A DNA stretch of 34,898 nucleotides from Candidatus Aminicenantota bacterium (lineage in GTDB: Bacteria > Acidobacteriota > Aminicenantia > Aminicenantales > Aminicenantaceae). How positions within the stretch are numbered: position 1 is the first letter of the stretch; each line of letters opens with the position of its first letter. Below, in pieces: positions 8,379 to 16,826 of this stretch. A model generated the notes under the pieces. The model saw nothing but the letters and a program-made list of their open reading frames with translations, made no database searches and was not told the DNA's origin. The stretch is taken from the NCBI GenBank assembly GCA_021162615.1, contig JAGGYH010000080.1:1-34898 (forward strand). Direction: 5' to 3'. A program made the translations under genes and the position numbers.

Positions 8379-9167
8379 ATGTTAAAAAATCAGAGAGCCG
8401 TAATCGCCGGGAAAAAAAGTTGGGGAAACGATTATTTTCTATTCTCTCTGGAGGCTCCTGTAATCTCCAGGAAATCAAAACCGGGGCAGTTCTTGATGGT
8501 GAAAATTACCGATAATCCTTATCCACTTCTCCGCCGCCCCTTCAGCATCCATGCCCGAAACAAGCACAATATAGAAATATTTTTTCAGAATACAGGCGTA
8601 GGCACTTCCATGCTCAGTCAAAAACAAAGAGGAGATAAAATCGAAATACTCGGGCCTCTGGGTAACGGCTTTCATATTGGAGAGAGATCCGAATCAAAAA
8701 AGGCAAGCCTTATCGGAGGAGGAAGGGGAGCCGCGCCTCTCTATTTTCTTGCCTGCGAGCTCGTGAAAAAAAATATAAATGTAACGGTCTTCTACGGAGG
8801 GAAATCCTCTGAAGACCTGCCTATCGCATCCAAATTCAAAAAAGAAAATATAAGAACGCTCTGTTCAACGGAGGATGGTTCTTCAGGATTCAAAGGCCTG
8901 GTCACAGATCTCCTTGAAACAGAATTAAAAACAGATACTCCTTCTCTCATTTATGCCTGCGGGCCAGAGGGAATGCTGAAAAGCTTATCAAAGATATCGA
9001 AAAAACACCAGATCCCTGCTGAACTGTCCCTTGAATCTATTATGGGATGCGGATTTGGCGCTTGCTGGGGATGTGTAAAAAAAATAAAAAAAGGCAATAC
9101 AGCTGAATGGCACAAAGTCTGTGAGGACGGTCCTGTTTTTTCTGCAGGAGATATCATATGGGATTGA
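8379..9167 (+). CDS. pyrK: Dihydroorotate dehydrogenase electron-transfer subunit
   Basis: 262 residues, the usual PyrK length. It passes electrons from dihydroorotate oxidation (PyrD FMN) through FAD and a [2Fe-2S] cluster to NAD+. PLLRRPFSIH near residue 50 is the FAD-binding motif, LIGGGRGAAPL near 110 the nucleotide-binding loop, and the C-terminal C-x4-C-x2-C (GCGFGACWGC) plus a downstream Cys ligate the cluster. The loop usually reads GGGIGxAPL; an Arg replaces the hydrophobic residue here. No strong Shine-Dalgarno precedes the ATG. It is followed after 7 nt by pyrD, so the heterotetrameric class 1B enzyme is encoded together. Confidence 0.92.
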   Translation: MLKNQRAVIAGKKSWGNDYFLFSLEAPVISRKSKPGQFLMVKITDNPYPLLRRPFSIHARNKHNIEIFFQNTGVGTSMLSQKQRGDKIEILGPLGNGFHIGERSESKKASLIGGGRGAAPLYFLACELVKKNINVTVFYGGKSSEDLPIASKFKKENIRTLCSTEDGSSGFKGLVTDLLETELKTDTPSLIYACGPEGMLKSLSKISKKHQIPAELSLESIMGCGFGACWGCVKKIKKGNTAEWHKVCEDGPVFSAGDIIWD

Positions 9168-9174
9168 CATAAAG

Positions 9175-10092
9175 ATGGTTGATATTTCAGTCGATTTGGG
9201 ATTTCTAAAACTAAAAAACCCTGTCATTGCTGCCAGCGGAACCTTTGGATACGGCATTGAGTTTTCCCCGTTTATTGATTTGAATCAAATCGGCGGATTC
9301 GTTGTCAAAGGATTGTATCTTTCCCCCAAACAAGGAAATCCTCCTCCAAGGCTTGCAGAGACAGCCTGCGGCCTCATGAATTCAATAGGGCTTCAGGGGA
9401 TCGGTGTGGAACGGTTTTCAAAAGAAGTCCTTCCCCAGCTTAAAGGCCTGCGGTCAGCTTTGATCATCAATATCTGCGGAGATACGAATGAAGAATATGC
9501 CCGTATTGCCGAGTACCTTGATAAACATGAAGAAATATCTGCATACGAACTGAACATCTCCTGTCCCAATGTAAAAAAAGAAGGGCTTTGTCCGGCTCAA
9601 GATCCCGATGACACCTATGAAATCGTAAAACTGGTGAAAAAATCCTGTTCCACTCCTGTTATCACTAAGCTGTCCCCAAATGTCACTGATATTTCCGAGA
9701 TAGCTCTCAGTGCCGAGGAAGGGGGTTCGGATGCGGTCTCTCTAGTGAATACTTTTCTTGCAATGGGAATAGACCCGGAAACAAGAAAACCGAGACTCGG
9801 GAACTTTTTCGGAGGCTTGAGCGGCCCGGCCATAAAGCCCATTGCACTGAGAATGGTTTATCAAGCAGCCAGCGCTGTTCAAATACCCGTTATCGGAATC
9901 GGAGGTATCGCAAGCGGAAGGGATGCGATTGAGTTCATAATAGCAGGAGCCAAAGCTGTCCAGGTGGGAACAGCAAATTTTACAGATCCTGACTCCACCC
10001 TGAGAATAATTGATGAGATAACAGCCTTCTGCAAGGAAAAAAAGATCAAGCGGCTTCAAGACCTTTCAGGGGCTGTGGATCTCAATCCTTAA
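9175..10092 (+). CDS. pyrD: Dihydroorotate dehydrogenase, class 1B catalytic subunit
   Basis: 305 residues from the ATG chosen here (MVDISVDLGFLKLKNPV), the normal length and N-terminus for PyrDB. An in-frame GTG at 9121 would add 18 residues by running back into pyrK and is unlikely. It oxidises dihydroorotate to orotate in pyrimidine synthesis. AASGTFGYG near the N-terminus, ELNISCPNVK (catalytic Cys), ITKLSPNVTDI and the C-terminal IGIGGIASGRDA phosphate-binding loops are all present. With pyrK immediately upstream this is the NAD-linked form. pyrF follows after 16 nt, giving a pyrK-pyrD-pyrF operon. Confidence 0.96.
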   Translation: MVDISVDLGFLKLKNPVIAASGTFGYGIEFSPFIDLNQIGGFVVKGLYLSPKQGNPPPRLAETACGLMNSIGLQGIGVERFSKEVLPQLKGLRSALIINICGDTNEEYARIAEYLDKHEEISAYELNISCPNVKKEGLCPAQDPDDTYEIVKLVKKSCSTPVITKLSPNVTDISEIALSAEEGGSDAVSLVNTFLAMGIDPETRKPRLGNFFGGLSGPAIKPIALRMVYQAASAVQIPVIGIGGIASGRDAIEFIIAGAKAVQVGTANFTDPDSTLRIIDEITAFCKEKKIKRLQDLSGAVDLNP

Positions 10093-10108
10093 ATGGAAAG
10101 GATGTTTT

Positions 10109-10834
10109 ATGGAACCAAAAAAAGAACTCGCTGAAAAAATAATAGTGGCCCTGGATGTCAGGACAAAAGACAGAGCTTTAGACCTTGTAAAACAATTAAA
10201 AAATGTCCAGACTTTTAAAGTAGGACTGGAACTTTTTACTTCAGAAGGGACTTTGCTCATTCAAGAACTTCACAGGCTAGGGAAAAATATTTTTCTGGAT
10301 CTGAAAATGCACGATATACCTAATACGGTCGCAGGAGCTGTCCGGTCAGGATTCATACACAAAGTCAGTATGATGACGCTCCATGCTTTCGGGGGAGTGG
10401 AGATGATGAGGAGAGCTGCGGCAGAAGCCAAAAATCTCTCGGAAGAAACAGGTGAGGCAAAACCGCTTCTTCTTGCCGTAACTATACTCACAAGCCTGAA
10501 AGGTGATGACCTCAGGCAGTTGGGAATAAAAACCAAGCTCGATGACCAGGTCCTCAAACTTGCCTTCCTGGCTAAAAAAGCGGGAATGGACGGACTCGTC
10601 TGCTCCCCAAGGGAAACAAAGATGATAAAGAAAGAAGTCGGAAAAGACTTGCTTATCGTCAATCCCGGGATCCGGCCCTCATGGGCTTCAAGCGATGATC
10701 AAAAAAGAGTGATGACTCCGGCACAGGCAGTTAAAAACGGTGCGGACCTTCTCGTCATAGGGCGGCCTGTAACTCAAGCTTCTGAGCCTGAAGAAGCCTT
10801 CTTGAGAATATGCCGGGAATTAGATAGCCCCTAA
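10109..10834 (+). CDS. pyrF: Orotidine 5'-phosphate decarboxylase
   Basis: 241 residues, typical for group I PyrF. It converts OMP to UMP, the last step of de novo UMP synthesis. VALDV at the first strand and FLDLKMHDIPNTV (the D-x-K-x-x-D catalytic array) identify it, together with the C-terminal NPGIRPS and VIGRPVTQA phosphate-gripper segments. Third gene of the pyr operon. Its 3' end overlaps the convergent Yip1 gene by 15 nt. Confidence 0.96.
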   Translation: MEPKKELAEKIIVALDVRTKDRALDLVKQLKNVQTFKVGLELFTSEGTLLIQELHRLGKNIFLDLKMHDIPNTVAGAVRSGFIHKVSMMTLHAFGGVEMMRRAAAEAKNLSEETGEAKPLLLAVTILTSLKGDDLRQLGIKTKLDDQVLKLAFLAKKAGMDGLVCSPRETKMIKKEVGKDLLIVNPGIRPSWASSDDQKRVMTPAQAVKNGADLLVIGRPVTQASEPEEAFLRICRELDSP

Positions 10835-11416
10835 TCCTCCGCTTACTGCAAAAACAGCTCCCAGAACCGTCCATATTATGGCGTAGAGAACAATGGATAC
10901 GATTATGGTCACGATGAAATAACCCACCACTTTTTCTTTAGGAGTCTCCATTATGGAAGAAGAGAAGCCAAGGTAGAAAACATAAATACCGTACAGAGAA
11001 GCTAAAATGACAAGAACATGTAACTGGGGAATAATATAAAGAATTCCCGCAACCCAGGCAGGCGTCATGCTGAAGACCGCAAGGTTCATGGCTTTTTCCT
11101 GGTTCTGTTTGGAGCCAAAGGAAGGAGCCAGAGCATTGATGATGATTCCTAAAAGATAAACCGAGGCTGCCGTCAATACATAATAAAAAATGCCTTGAAG
11201 CAGTGCTCTCCCGATACCAGCTCTTACCCATCCCACAAACGGTACACTGTAGCCTATCAGGCCGCGTCCTATAATCTGGGCAATGGCGGGAACTGCCACA
11301 AGAATCAATACGTACTTCATGAACAAATCAGATACGCTTGAAGGCTGTTGCTTGATTTTTCCCCATTCCTCCTTGGGTTTGAGTATTATTCCCTGTATTC
11401 GCGGAATTAATTCCAT
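10820..11416 (-). CDS. Yip1-family multi-pass membrane protein
   Basis: 198 residues. The opening RIQGIILKPKEEWGKIK followed by about five hydrophobic segments is the bacterial Yip1-domain pattern. Polar loops with PxxW-like turns separate the segments. The role of bacterial Yip1 proteins is unknown; they are inner-membrane proteins. AGAAGGAGAA precedes the ATG. A consensus promoter lies just upstream (see separate entry), so it is probably monocistronic. Overlaps pyrF tail to tail. Confidence 0.75.
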   Translation of the reverse strand: MELIPRIQGIILKPKEEWGKIKQQPSSVSDLFMKYVLILVAVPAIAQIIGRGLIGYSVPFVGWVRAGIGRALLQGIFYYVLTAASVYLLGIIINALAPSFGSKQNQEKAMNLAVFSMTPAWVAGILYIIPQLHVLVILASLYGIYVFYLGFSSSIMETPKEKVVGYFIVTIIVSIVLYAIIWTVLGAVFAVSGGLGAI

Positions 11417-11450
11417 ACTTATTCTCCTTCTTTCATTATTGACTTGTTAA

Positions 11451-11479
11451 AATATATAGTTTTCACCCCTGCGTGTCAA
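11451..11479 (-). promoter_or_regulatory. σ70-type promoter for the Yip1 gene
   Basis: On the minus strand, TTGACA (11474-11479) and TATATT (11451-11456) are separated by 17 nt, a near-perfect consensus. The -10 lies 34 nt before the ATG at 11416. Confidence 0.75.
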
Positions 11480-11540
11480 TAAGCTATATCGGGTTTTTTC
11501 TTAAAGCTCATTTGTTTTTCCTGTTCCCATTCCGGACAGG

Positions 11541-11569
11541 TTGACAGCTATCGCTCTTTCTGGTAATTT
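11541..11569 (+). promoter_or_regulatory. Probable promoter for tRNA-Gly/tRNA-Cys
   Basis: TTGACA (11541-11546), 17-nt spacer, TAATTT (11564-11569). The -35 is perfect and the -10 weak. Transcription would start about 30 nt before tRNA-Gly. Confidence 0.5.
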
Positions 11570-11604
11570 AGCTCTGTTCTCTTTGCGATGATTGAATACG
11601 AAGA

Positions 11605-11679
11605 GCGGGCGTAGTTCAGTGGTAGAACGTCTGCTTGCCAAGCAGAAGGTCGTGGGTTCAAATCCCATCGTCCGCTCCA
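11605..11679 (+). tRNA. tRNA-Gly (anticodon GCC)
   Basis: 75 nt including an encoded CCA. Acceptor GCGGGCG pairs with CGTCCGC. The D-arm begins GTTCAGTGGTAGAAC, the anticodon stem TCTGC/GCAGA holds loop TTGCCAA, and the T-arm GTGGG-TTCAAAT-CCCAT is canonical. The anticodon GCC reads glycine codons. Confidence 0.97.
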
Positions 11680-11734
11680 GATATATTCCAGGAACAAATC
11701 TTTCAGAACAAAAGAGAAAAAAGAGAAGCGGAGT

Positions 11735-11808
11735 GGCGCGGTACCCAAGAGGCTTAAGGGAGGGGTTTGCAAAACCTCGATTCGTCGGTTCGAATCCGAC
11801 CCGCGCCT
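11735..11808 (+). tRNA. tRNA-Cys (anticodon GCA)
   Basis: Acceptor GGCGCGG pairs with CCGCGCC, the anticodon loop is TTGCAAA, and the T-arm is GTCGG-TTCGAAT-CCGAC. The bases after the discriminator read CTA, so CCA is not encoded, unlike in the adjacent tRNA-Gly. The two genes are 55 nt apart and likely co-transcribed. Confidence 0.96.
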
Positions 11809-11943
11809 CTAAGACGCATCCTGCCTCTCTAAGGAACCATAAAAAACGAGACTCTTCGTAAAAATGAGCACCTGATTATAAAAAAGATGAATCAAAGAAG
11901 ATTGATGGAGCGGCGTGTCTCCGGACGCATCGGAAGGGTACGG

Positions 11944-12744
11944 CTACTTCACCTTTTCCGGACGCAACATCACATTGTCACCGATTCTCAACGCATCTCT
12001 GCAAGATAAGACTTTTATGGTGGATGTCTCTTCCTTCACATCGATCACGATACTATTCCCGAAAATCTGTACAGGGGCATCTTCCTCAATTATTCTATAT
12101 AAAACAAGCTGCTCTCCGAAAGTAATGCCGGCCTGCCGGCCGATATTGATAAGAGCCCAGTGACCTGTTCCTATCTGATTAAAATCAGTATCCAGGAAGA
12201 GGACCTCGCCCTTTAAACCTTCTGTCTCAAATGGAGGAATATCATAGCCGAGGTCTTTTCCTACTATCCCTTCCTCCGGCTGAAAAGGCACCACGTAATG
12301 GCCTTCCCTTATCCAGCCGCAGGCCCTCTCAATTCGTGCTGTTGACTTATTATCTTCCAGTTCCTGTATCCGAACCCTGCCTCTTTTGAATGCAACAGGA
12401 CCGACTCCGGGTATGTCTTTTCTGATTTCTATTACCATAAAAATCTGCCCCTCATTCAATCCCTGTATTCTGCCCTGATTCAAATACACGATATCTCCGT
12501 CGCTGAACATATCTCTCTCATAAGCTCTCTCCGCACCGATGATCTTAAGGTCCGGCATTTCTCCATCAAGGACATAAAAGGAACCGTATAAATCAGATTC
12601 TGTTACCAGCTGGTATTCGTCCTCATATATCCTTGCCTTCTTAATTCCCTTCTGCTGGAACCCATACGCAATGATAGCCGCGGAAATTAAGATTAAAACC
12701 AAACACAATGCTAATTTCCCACCTGTCTTATGATTTTTATTCAC
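11944..12744 (-). CDS. Exported/anchored protein of unknown function
   Basis: 266 residues that I do not recognise with confidence. One hydrophobic segment (about residues 10-27) then an all-beta-looking soluble region, probably periplasmic. The stretch DFNQIGTGHWALINIGRQAGITFGEQLVLYR followed by a strand-rich tail ending LRIGDNVML is reminiscent of small beta-barrel modules such as the FlgT C-terminal domain found in some exported proteins (the stretch is longer than one motif and is only a resemblance). Start is GTG with AGAGGTG about 6 nt upstream. No flagellar genes are nearby. It stands alone between the tRNAs and the element R4. Confidence 0.55.
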   Translation of the reverse strand: MNKNHKTGGKLALCLVLILISAAIIAYGFQQKGIKKARIYEDEYQLVTESDLYGSFYVLDGEMPDLKIIGAERAYERDMFSDGDIVYLNQGRIQGLNEGQIFMVIEIRKDIPGVGPVAFKRGRVRIQELEDNKSTARIERACGWIREGHYVVPFQPEEGIVGKDLGYDIPPFETEGLKGEVLFLDTDFNQIGTGHWALINIGRQAGITFGEQLVLYRIIEEDAPVQIFGNSIVIDVKEETSTIKVLSCRDALRIGDNVMLRPEKVK

Positions 12745-12830
12745 TTTAGCACCTCTTGCTACAATTGTTTCATGAGTTATCTTTATCTATTATATTTTGT
12801 CGTTACACCTGTGTCAAATGTTAAAATTAA

Positions 12831-12975
12831 CCTGACCTATTCATAAAAAAATGGCGATGTTCCTTTTTTTGTTTTGCTTTCAAGGATACACATGTTTTCT
12901 ACCAAAAAGACAACTGAAATGTCTTTGCCTGTTTGTACTTTCATTCTAATCGCCATTTTTTATGAATAGATTGGG
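12831..12975. repeat. Inverted-repeat element copy R4 (subfamily A, short form)
   Basis: 145 bp bounded by CCTGACCTATTCAT with an A-run and ATGGCGAT at 12831-12858, and a diverged inverse (CCCAATCTATTCAT) ending at 12975. Over about 124 nt it differs from the copy at 24917 by five substitutions, so these two are recent relatives. It ends 41 nt before ddl. Confidence 0.85.
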
Positions 12976-13016
12976 TTAGACATAATAAGAGGATTTTTAT
13001 AGAATGAAAAGGACAA

Positions 13017-14066
13017 ATGAAAACAAAGAAAAACATAATCATTCTTTTTGGAGGCCGCTCTGCAGAGCATGAAGTCTCAATCAATTCAGCATCGGCTGTG
13101 TATGATCATTTAAATAAAAGAAAATTCAAGCCCATATGCCTTTATATCAGCAAAAACGGAATGTGGAAGGTCGTTGACTCCCCAAAATGCGCAGATGAAA
13201 AAGAACCTTTTTCTTCTTTTCTGCCCTGGAACACAAAAAACCATACGGAGCTGCCGGAATCCTCGGTTTATTTTCCAGTGCTCCACGGACCTTATGGGGA
13301 GGATGGGACCATACAAGGACTCCTGGAACTTGCAGATGTCCCCTATGTGGGCGCAGCGGTCCTGTCGTCCGCAATCGGAATGGATAAAGCCATGGCTAAA
13401 TCCATTTTCAAAGCCAAGGGGCTTCCTCTTGCCAGATATGACGTTTTTTATGAAAACAACTGGGTACAAGATAGAAAAATAGTCATAGAAAAAATTAAAA
13501 AAAAATACAGCACTCCTTTTTTCATAAAACCTTCCAACCTGGGTTCAAGTATCGGAATTACCAAGGTCCAGAGCCTCTCTCAGCTTTCAGAAGCCATTCA
13601 CCTTGCCTTTAGCTACGACAATAAGATCCTCATCGAAGAAGCCATAGAAGGGCGGGAATTTGAATGCAGTGTTTTAGGCAATGAAAATCCTGTCAGTTCT
13701 CTTCCCGGAGAAATCATTCCTTCCAGGACTTTTTATGATTATCAGGATAAATACATAGAAGGAAAAACAGGTTTTGGAATCCCTGCTGATATACCGGAAT
13801 CCACAGCCAAAGAGATCCAGAGGATTTCTATAGCTGCTTTCAAATCCATTGAATGCTCAGGAATGGCACGCGTTGACTTTTTTCTTCAGAAAAAAAGCCA
13901 GAAAATATACTTAAACGAAATAAACACCATTCCCGGATTTACTGAAATCAGCATGTATCCGAAACTATGGGAAGCAAGCGGTATGACATTCACACAGCTT
14001 CTAGAAAAACTCATAACCCTTGCCGTTCAAAAGCACGCAAGCAAAAAAAGAAAAAAAGAAATATGA
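13017..14066 (+). CDS. ddl: D-alanine--D-alanine ligase
   Basis: 349 residues, ATP-grasp enzyme joining two D-Ala for peptidoglycan precursors in the cytoplasm. Markers in order: IILFGGRSAEHEVS (N-terminal domain), FPVLHGPYGEDGTIQGLLEL, the KPSNLGSSIG loop, and the metal-binding EINTIPGFTEISMYP near the end. AAAAGGA precedes the ATG at good spacing. The lysine-rich tail (KKRKKEI) ends at ATATGA, where ruvX begins: stop and start overlap by 4 nt (ATGA). Confidence 0.96.
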   Translation: MKTKKNIIILFGGRSAEHEVSINSASAVYDHLNKRKFKPICLYISKNGMWKVVDSPKCADEKEPFSSFLPWNTKNHTELPESSVYFPVLHGPYGEDGTIQGLLELADVPYVGAAVLSSAIGMDKAMAKSIFKAKGLPLARYDVFYENNWVQDRKIVIEKIKKKYSTPFFIKPSNLGSSIGITKVQSLSQLSEAIHLAFSYDNKILIEEAIEGREFECSVLGNENPVSSLPGEIIPSRTFYDYQDKYIEGKTGFGIPADIPESTAKEIQRISIAAFKSIECSGMARVDFFLQKKSQKIYLNEINTIPGFTEISMYPKLWEASGMTFTQLLEKLITLAVQKHASKKRKKEI

Positions 14067-14470
14067 GAATACTGGGGATCGACTACGGAGATAAAACCAT
14101 TGGCCTTGCTGTAAGCGATGAAATGCTCATAACAGCTCAAGCCCTTCAAAGCTATAAAGTCAAGAATAAAGATGAAGATATCCGGTTTTTTAAAGATCTC
14201 GCTTCAAAATATAAAATAAATAAAATTGTCATAGGCCTTCCTTTGAGAATGGACGGTTCAGAAGGAAGCAGAGTAAAAAAAACAAAACACTTTGCTTCCT
14301 GGTTGAAAAAATCACTGGATATACCTGTTGTTTACTGGGACGAACGCCTTACGACAAAACAGGCCCTGCGAATTATGAAAGGGAATAGACTAAGCAACAA
14401 GAAGAAAAAAGAGCTTGTGGACCAAATCTCTGCGGTTCTGATCCTATCAAGTTATCTGAACAGCTTATGA
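14063..14470 (+). CDS. ruvX: RuvX/YqgF-family Holliday junction resolvase-like nuclease
   Basis: 135 residues, the normal YqgF length, using the ATG that overlaps the ddl stop. RNase H-like fold: MRILGIDYGDKTIGLAVSD carries the first catalytic Asp, VIGLPLRMDGS the middle strand, YWDERLTTKQA the second acidic site, and VDQISAVLIL the last Asp. The family acts in 16S rRNA 5'-end maturation and possibly recombination. ATGA overlap with both ddl upstream and mltG downstream indicates translational coupling. Confidence 0.93.
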   Translation: MRILGIDYGDKTIGLAVSDEMLITAQALQSYKVKNKDEDIRFFKDLASKYKINKIVIGLPLRMDGSEGSRVKKTKHFASWLKKSLDIPVVYWDERLTTKQALRIMKGNRLSNKKKKELVDQISAVLILSSYLNSL

Positions 14471-15486
14471 AATCAATCACAATAAAAAAAACAATAATGA
14501 TAGCTCTGATGGTTGTCATTGTCCTTTTTGTTTTTTGTTTTAGCTGGTTTTTATGGGAATACAATCATCCCAGAGACCGGCTCTCTACCGGCACTGTATT
14601 TGAAATTGAGAGAGGCAGCAGTGCCTCGTTGATCGCACGGAAACTCAAAGAAGAAAATATCATCAAAAAAAAGTGGCCCTTTCTTACCGCATACAGATTG
14701 TATTATCCAAAAGAAAAACTTATTGCAGGAGAATACGAATTCAACCCCCCTCTTTCTGTAAAAGAGGTCTTAAAAAAAATACTAAAGGGGAATATCATAC
14801 TTCATCCGGTGACGGTCCCTGAGGGACTGACTATAGAGGAAACAGCTGACCTTTTATCTAAGAAATATGCTTTTAACAGGGAAAAGATAGTCCATCATGC
14901 ACAAAACACAAAGCTGGTATCTCATCTTGATACCAAAGCTCAGGACCTTGAAGGATATCTGTTCCCGGAAACATATCATATTCCTAAAAACACATCCGAA
15001 GCTGAGCTGATTGAAATGATGGTCAACCAATTCAGAAAAACTTTTGTGCCTCACTGGGAAGAAAGAGCCAAAGAAATGGGAATGGAAATAAGAGATATCG
15101 TCACCTTGGCTTCTTTGATTGAAGAAGAAACATCGGTTCCTGAAGAGAAACCTTTAGTCTCCTCTGTGTTTCACAACCGTTTGAAGCTAGGCATGAAACT
15201 GGACTGTGATCCAACCATTATATATGCCCTTAAGAAAAAAAATGGGTATCTGGGAAGACTCAGAAACAAGGACTTAAAACTGAACTCGCCTTATAATACC
15301 TATTTACATAACGGGCTTCCCCCGGGCCCCATATCAAATCCAGGACAGGAATCTCTTAAAGCAGCACTGTACCCATCAGAAACCGATTATTTGTATTTTG
15401 TGTCAAAAAACGACGGCACGCACAAATTCAGCTCCACTTTTAAAGAACATCAGAGAGCTGTGATTGAATTTCAAATAAAAAAATAA
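14467..15486 (+). CDS. mltG: Endolytic murein transglycosylase MltG
   Basis: 339 residues, YceG-like. It cleaves nascent glycan strands at the inner membrane and helps set glycan length. One N-terminal membrane helix (about residues 9-30), a LysM-like subdomain, then LEGYLFPETY (161-170) and TLASLIEEET with the catalytic Glu at 219. FHNRLKLGMKLDCDPT and the terminal NPGxxSLKAALxP-x-xTDYLYFV block are family signatures. ATG overlaps the ruvX stop (ATGA). Confidence 0.95.
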   Translation: MKSITIKKTIMIALMVVIVLFVFCFSWFLWEYNHPRDRLSTGTVFEIERGSSASLIARKLKEENIIKKKWPFLTAYRLYYPKEKLIAGEYEFNPPLSVKEVLKKILKGNIILHPVTVPEGLTIEETADLLSKKYAFNREKIVHHAQNTKLVSHLDTKAQDLEGYLFPETYHIPKNTSEAELIEMMVNQFRKTFVPHWEERAKEMGMEIRDIVTLASLIEEETSVPEEKPLVSSVFHNRLKLGMKLDCDPTIIYALKKKNGYLGRLRNKDLKLNSPYNTYLHNGLPPGPISNPGQESLKAALYPSETDYLYFVSKNDGTHKFSSTFKEHQRAVIEFQIKK

Positions 15487-15547
15487 ACAAGAAAAAGGCG
15501 GGTTTGCAAATTTTCTATAGAAATGCTTTTCCGATTCTGATATATTG

Positions 15548-15620
15548 TTGTTTTTTATTTAATTAATGATATAATTTGTGTTTTAATTATTAGAGAGAGA
15601 GTTCTTACTCTCAAGGAGGA
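15548..15620 (+). promoter_or_regulatory. Promoter and strong RBS before the gene at 15624
   Basis: TTGTTT (15548-15553), 16-nt spacer, TATAAT (15570-15575), all within a very AT-rich stretch. AAGGAGGA at 15613-15620 is a near-perfect Shine-Dalgarno 3 nt from the ATG. The A+T richness makes the -35 assignment soft. Confidence 0.6.
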
Positions 15621-15623
15621 ACG

Positions 15624-16694
15624 ATGAAAGTGAAAAAATTTATTACTCCGGTCTTAATGATACTCATCATGATCGCTGTAGTATTCATACCAGAATTGAA
15701 TGCACAAGAAAAAAAAGCACAGCAAAAACTCATACCAGATGAAGTAAAAAACGTATTGGTGCAGGGCATGGAATCCAGAGAAGCAAGGATGGATATTCCC
15801 TTTTCCATTACAGACTATTATTATCTTCCTGCAAGTCAGAATCTCTATTTCATTCTGTTATTCAATGCTAAGAATGCTGATCTGGGCTACACCCCGCTTG
15901 CTCCTATTCAAACAGAAGAAAAACAAGAACAGCAGGCCTTTGTTGAGAAGGGTCCGGAAGTACTCCAGAGCCGATTTGATGTCTTTCTTCTGTTCAATCA
16001 GATAGACGGAGATTACAACAAGGAAGTGTTTATCCCCGCAGGTTTCCAGGTAAATCAAAACGCATATGACCCTGAAAAAGAAGAAATGTATTCAACAGGA
16101 TATATTCTTCCTCCTGGGAAGTATCTTCTTGGAATGGCCATTACTCAAAACAATTATCAAAAAATAGGAACCCAGTATTTTGAATTTGAGCTTAAAGATC
16201 CTGCCAACCTTGGAGATACACTCGAAGTCGCGCCCGTTTTTTTCATTGATGAAACTCAAAAAATGGAGCAAGCTGAAACCCGAACCTTTGTGCATAAAGG
16301 CTTTTTTACCTATTCAATCCTCAAAATAAAACCCATCCTCAACAACACATTCCATTCCGGAGACACCTGTGAAGCATTCTTCTATGTGATGGGAGGCTCC
16401 CCTGACACCAGCACTCAAAGATATGATTACACCGTTAATTATCAGGTTCTTAAAGAAGGGCAGGAAGAGCCTTTGATCCGTTTCGCCGAAGGAAATTATA
16501 CTTCCCCTATTATCCCCCAGCCCTTGAAATTCGAAAGAACCGTTCTTATCCAGAAGAAAAAAGGAGATGAGGTCATTGAAGAGAAGCAGGAGACGAGAGA
16601 TTTAGAACCAGGCCAATATATCCTCAGACTGGCGATCAAAGACAATGTCTCAGGGAAAACAGTCACTAAAGATGTTGTAATAAACATCATATAG
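15624..16694 (+). CDS. Secreted protein of unknown function, beta-rich
   Basis: 356 residues. A clean Sec signal peptide (KK, then a hydrophobic run of about residues 9-22) with probable cleavage after LNA. No catalytic motif is visible. The mature part alternates strands and turns: ITDYYYLPASQNLYFILLF near the start, LPPGKYLLGMAITQNN mid-way, and LEPGQYILRLAIKDNVSGK at the end. The two 'PG-x-Y-LL/ILRLAI' segments look like repeated immunoglobulin-like strands, as in exported proteins of Acidobacteriota-like genomes. Its own promoter and an excellent Shine-Dalgarno suggest good expression. Confidence 0.65.
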   Translation: MKVKKFITPVLMILIMIAVVFIPELNAQEKKAQQKLIPDEVKNVLVQGMESREARMDIPFSITDYYYLPASQNLYFILLFNAKNADLGYTPLAPIQTEEKQEQQAFVEKGPEVLQSRFDVFLLFNQIDGDYNKEVFIPAGFQVNQNAYDPEKEEMYSTGYILPPGKYLLGMAITQNNYQKIGTQYFEFELKDPANLGDTLEVAPVFFIDETQKMEQAETRTFVHKGFFTYSILKIKPILNNTFHSGDTCEAFFYVMGGSPDTSTQRYDYTVNYQVLKEGQEEPLIRFAEGNYTSPIIPQPLKFERTVLIQKKKGDEVIEEKQETRDLEPGQYILRLAIKDNVSGKTVTKDVVINII

Positions 16695-16826
16695 ACAGAA
16701 TTCTCTGACTCTCTTTTTTCATTAAATCAATACCACATTTCTATACAGATCAGACCCTTCATCGCGGACCTCTCTTGACATTATCAGCTTCCAGACTTAT
16801 ATTTAGATTTAGTTCTGGAGGGAGTT

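Noticed and set aside
9121-9174. Upstream GTG start for pyrD
   Set aside because: It would overlap pyrK and adds an 18-residue extension unlike the family; the ATG at 9175 gives a normal N-terminus.
13967-14062. Upstream start for ruvX inside ddl
   Set aside because: The added 32 residues are a lysine-rich out-of-frame reading of ddl; the ATGA-coupled start gives the standard YqgF beginning.
16695-16760. Terminator after the secreted protein gene
   Set aside because: A T-rich run is present but the preceding stem is only about 4 bp, too weak to call.
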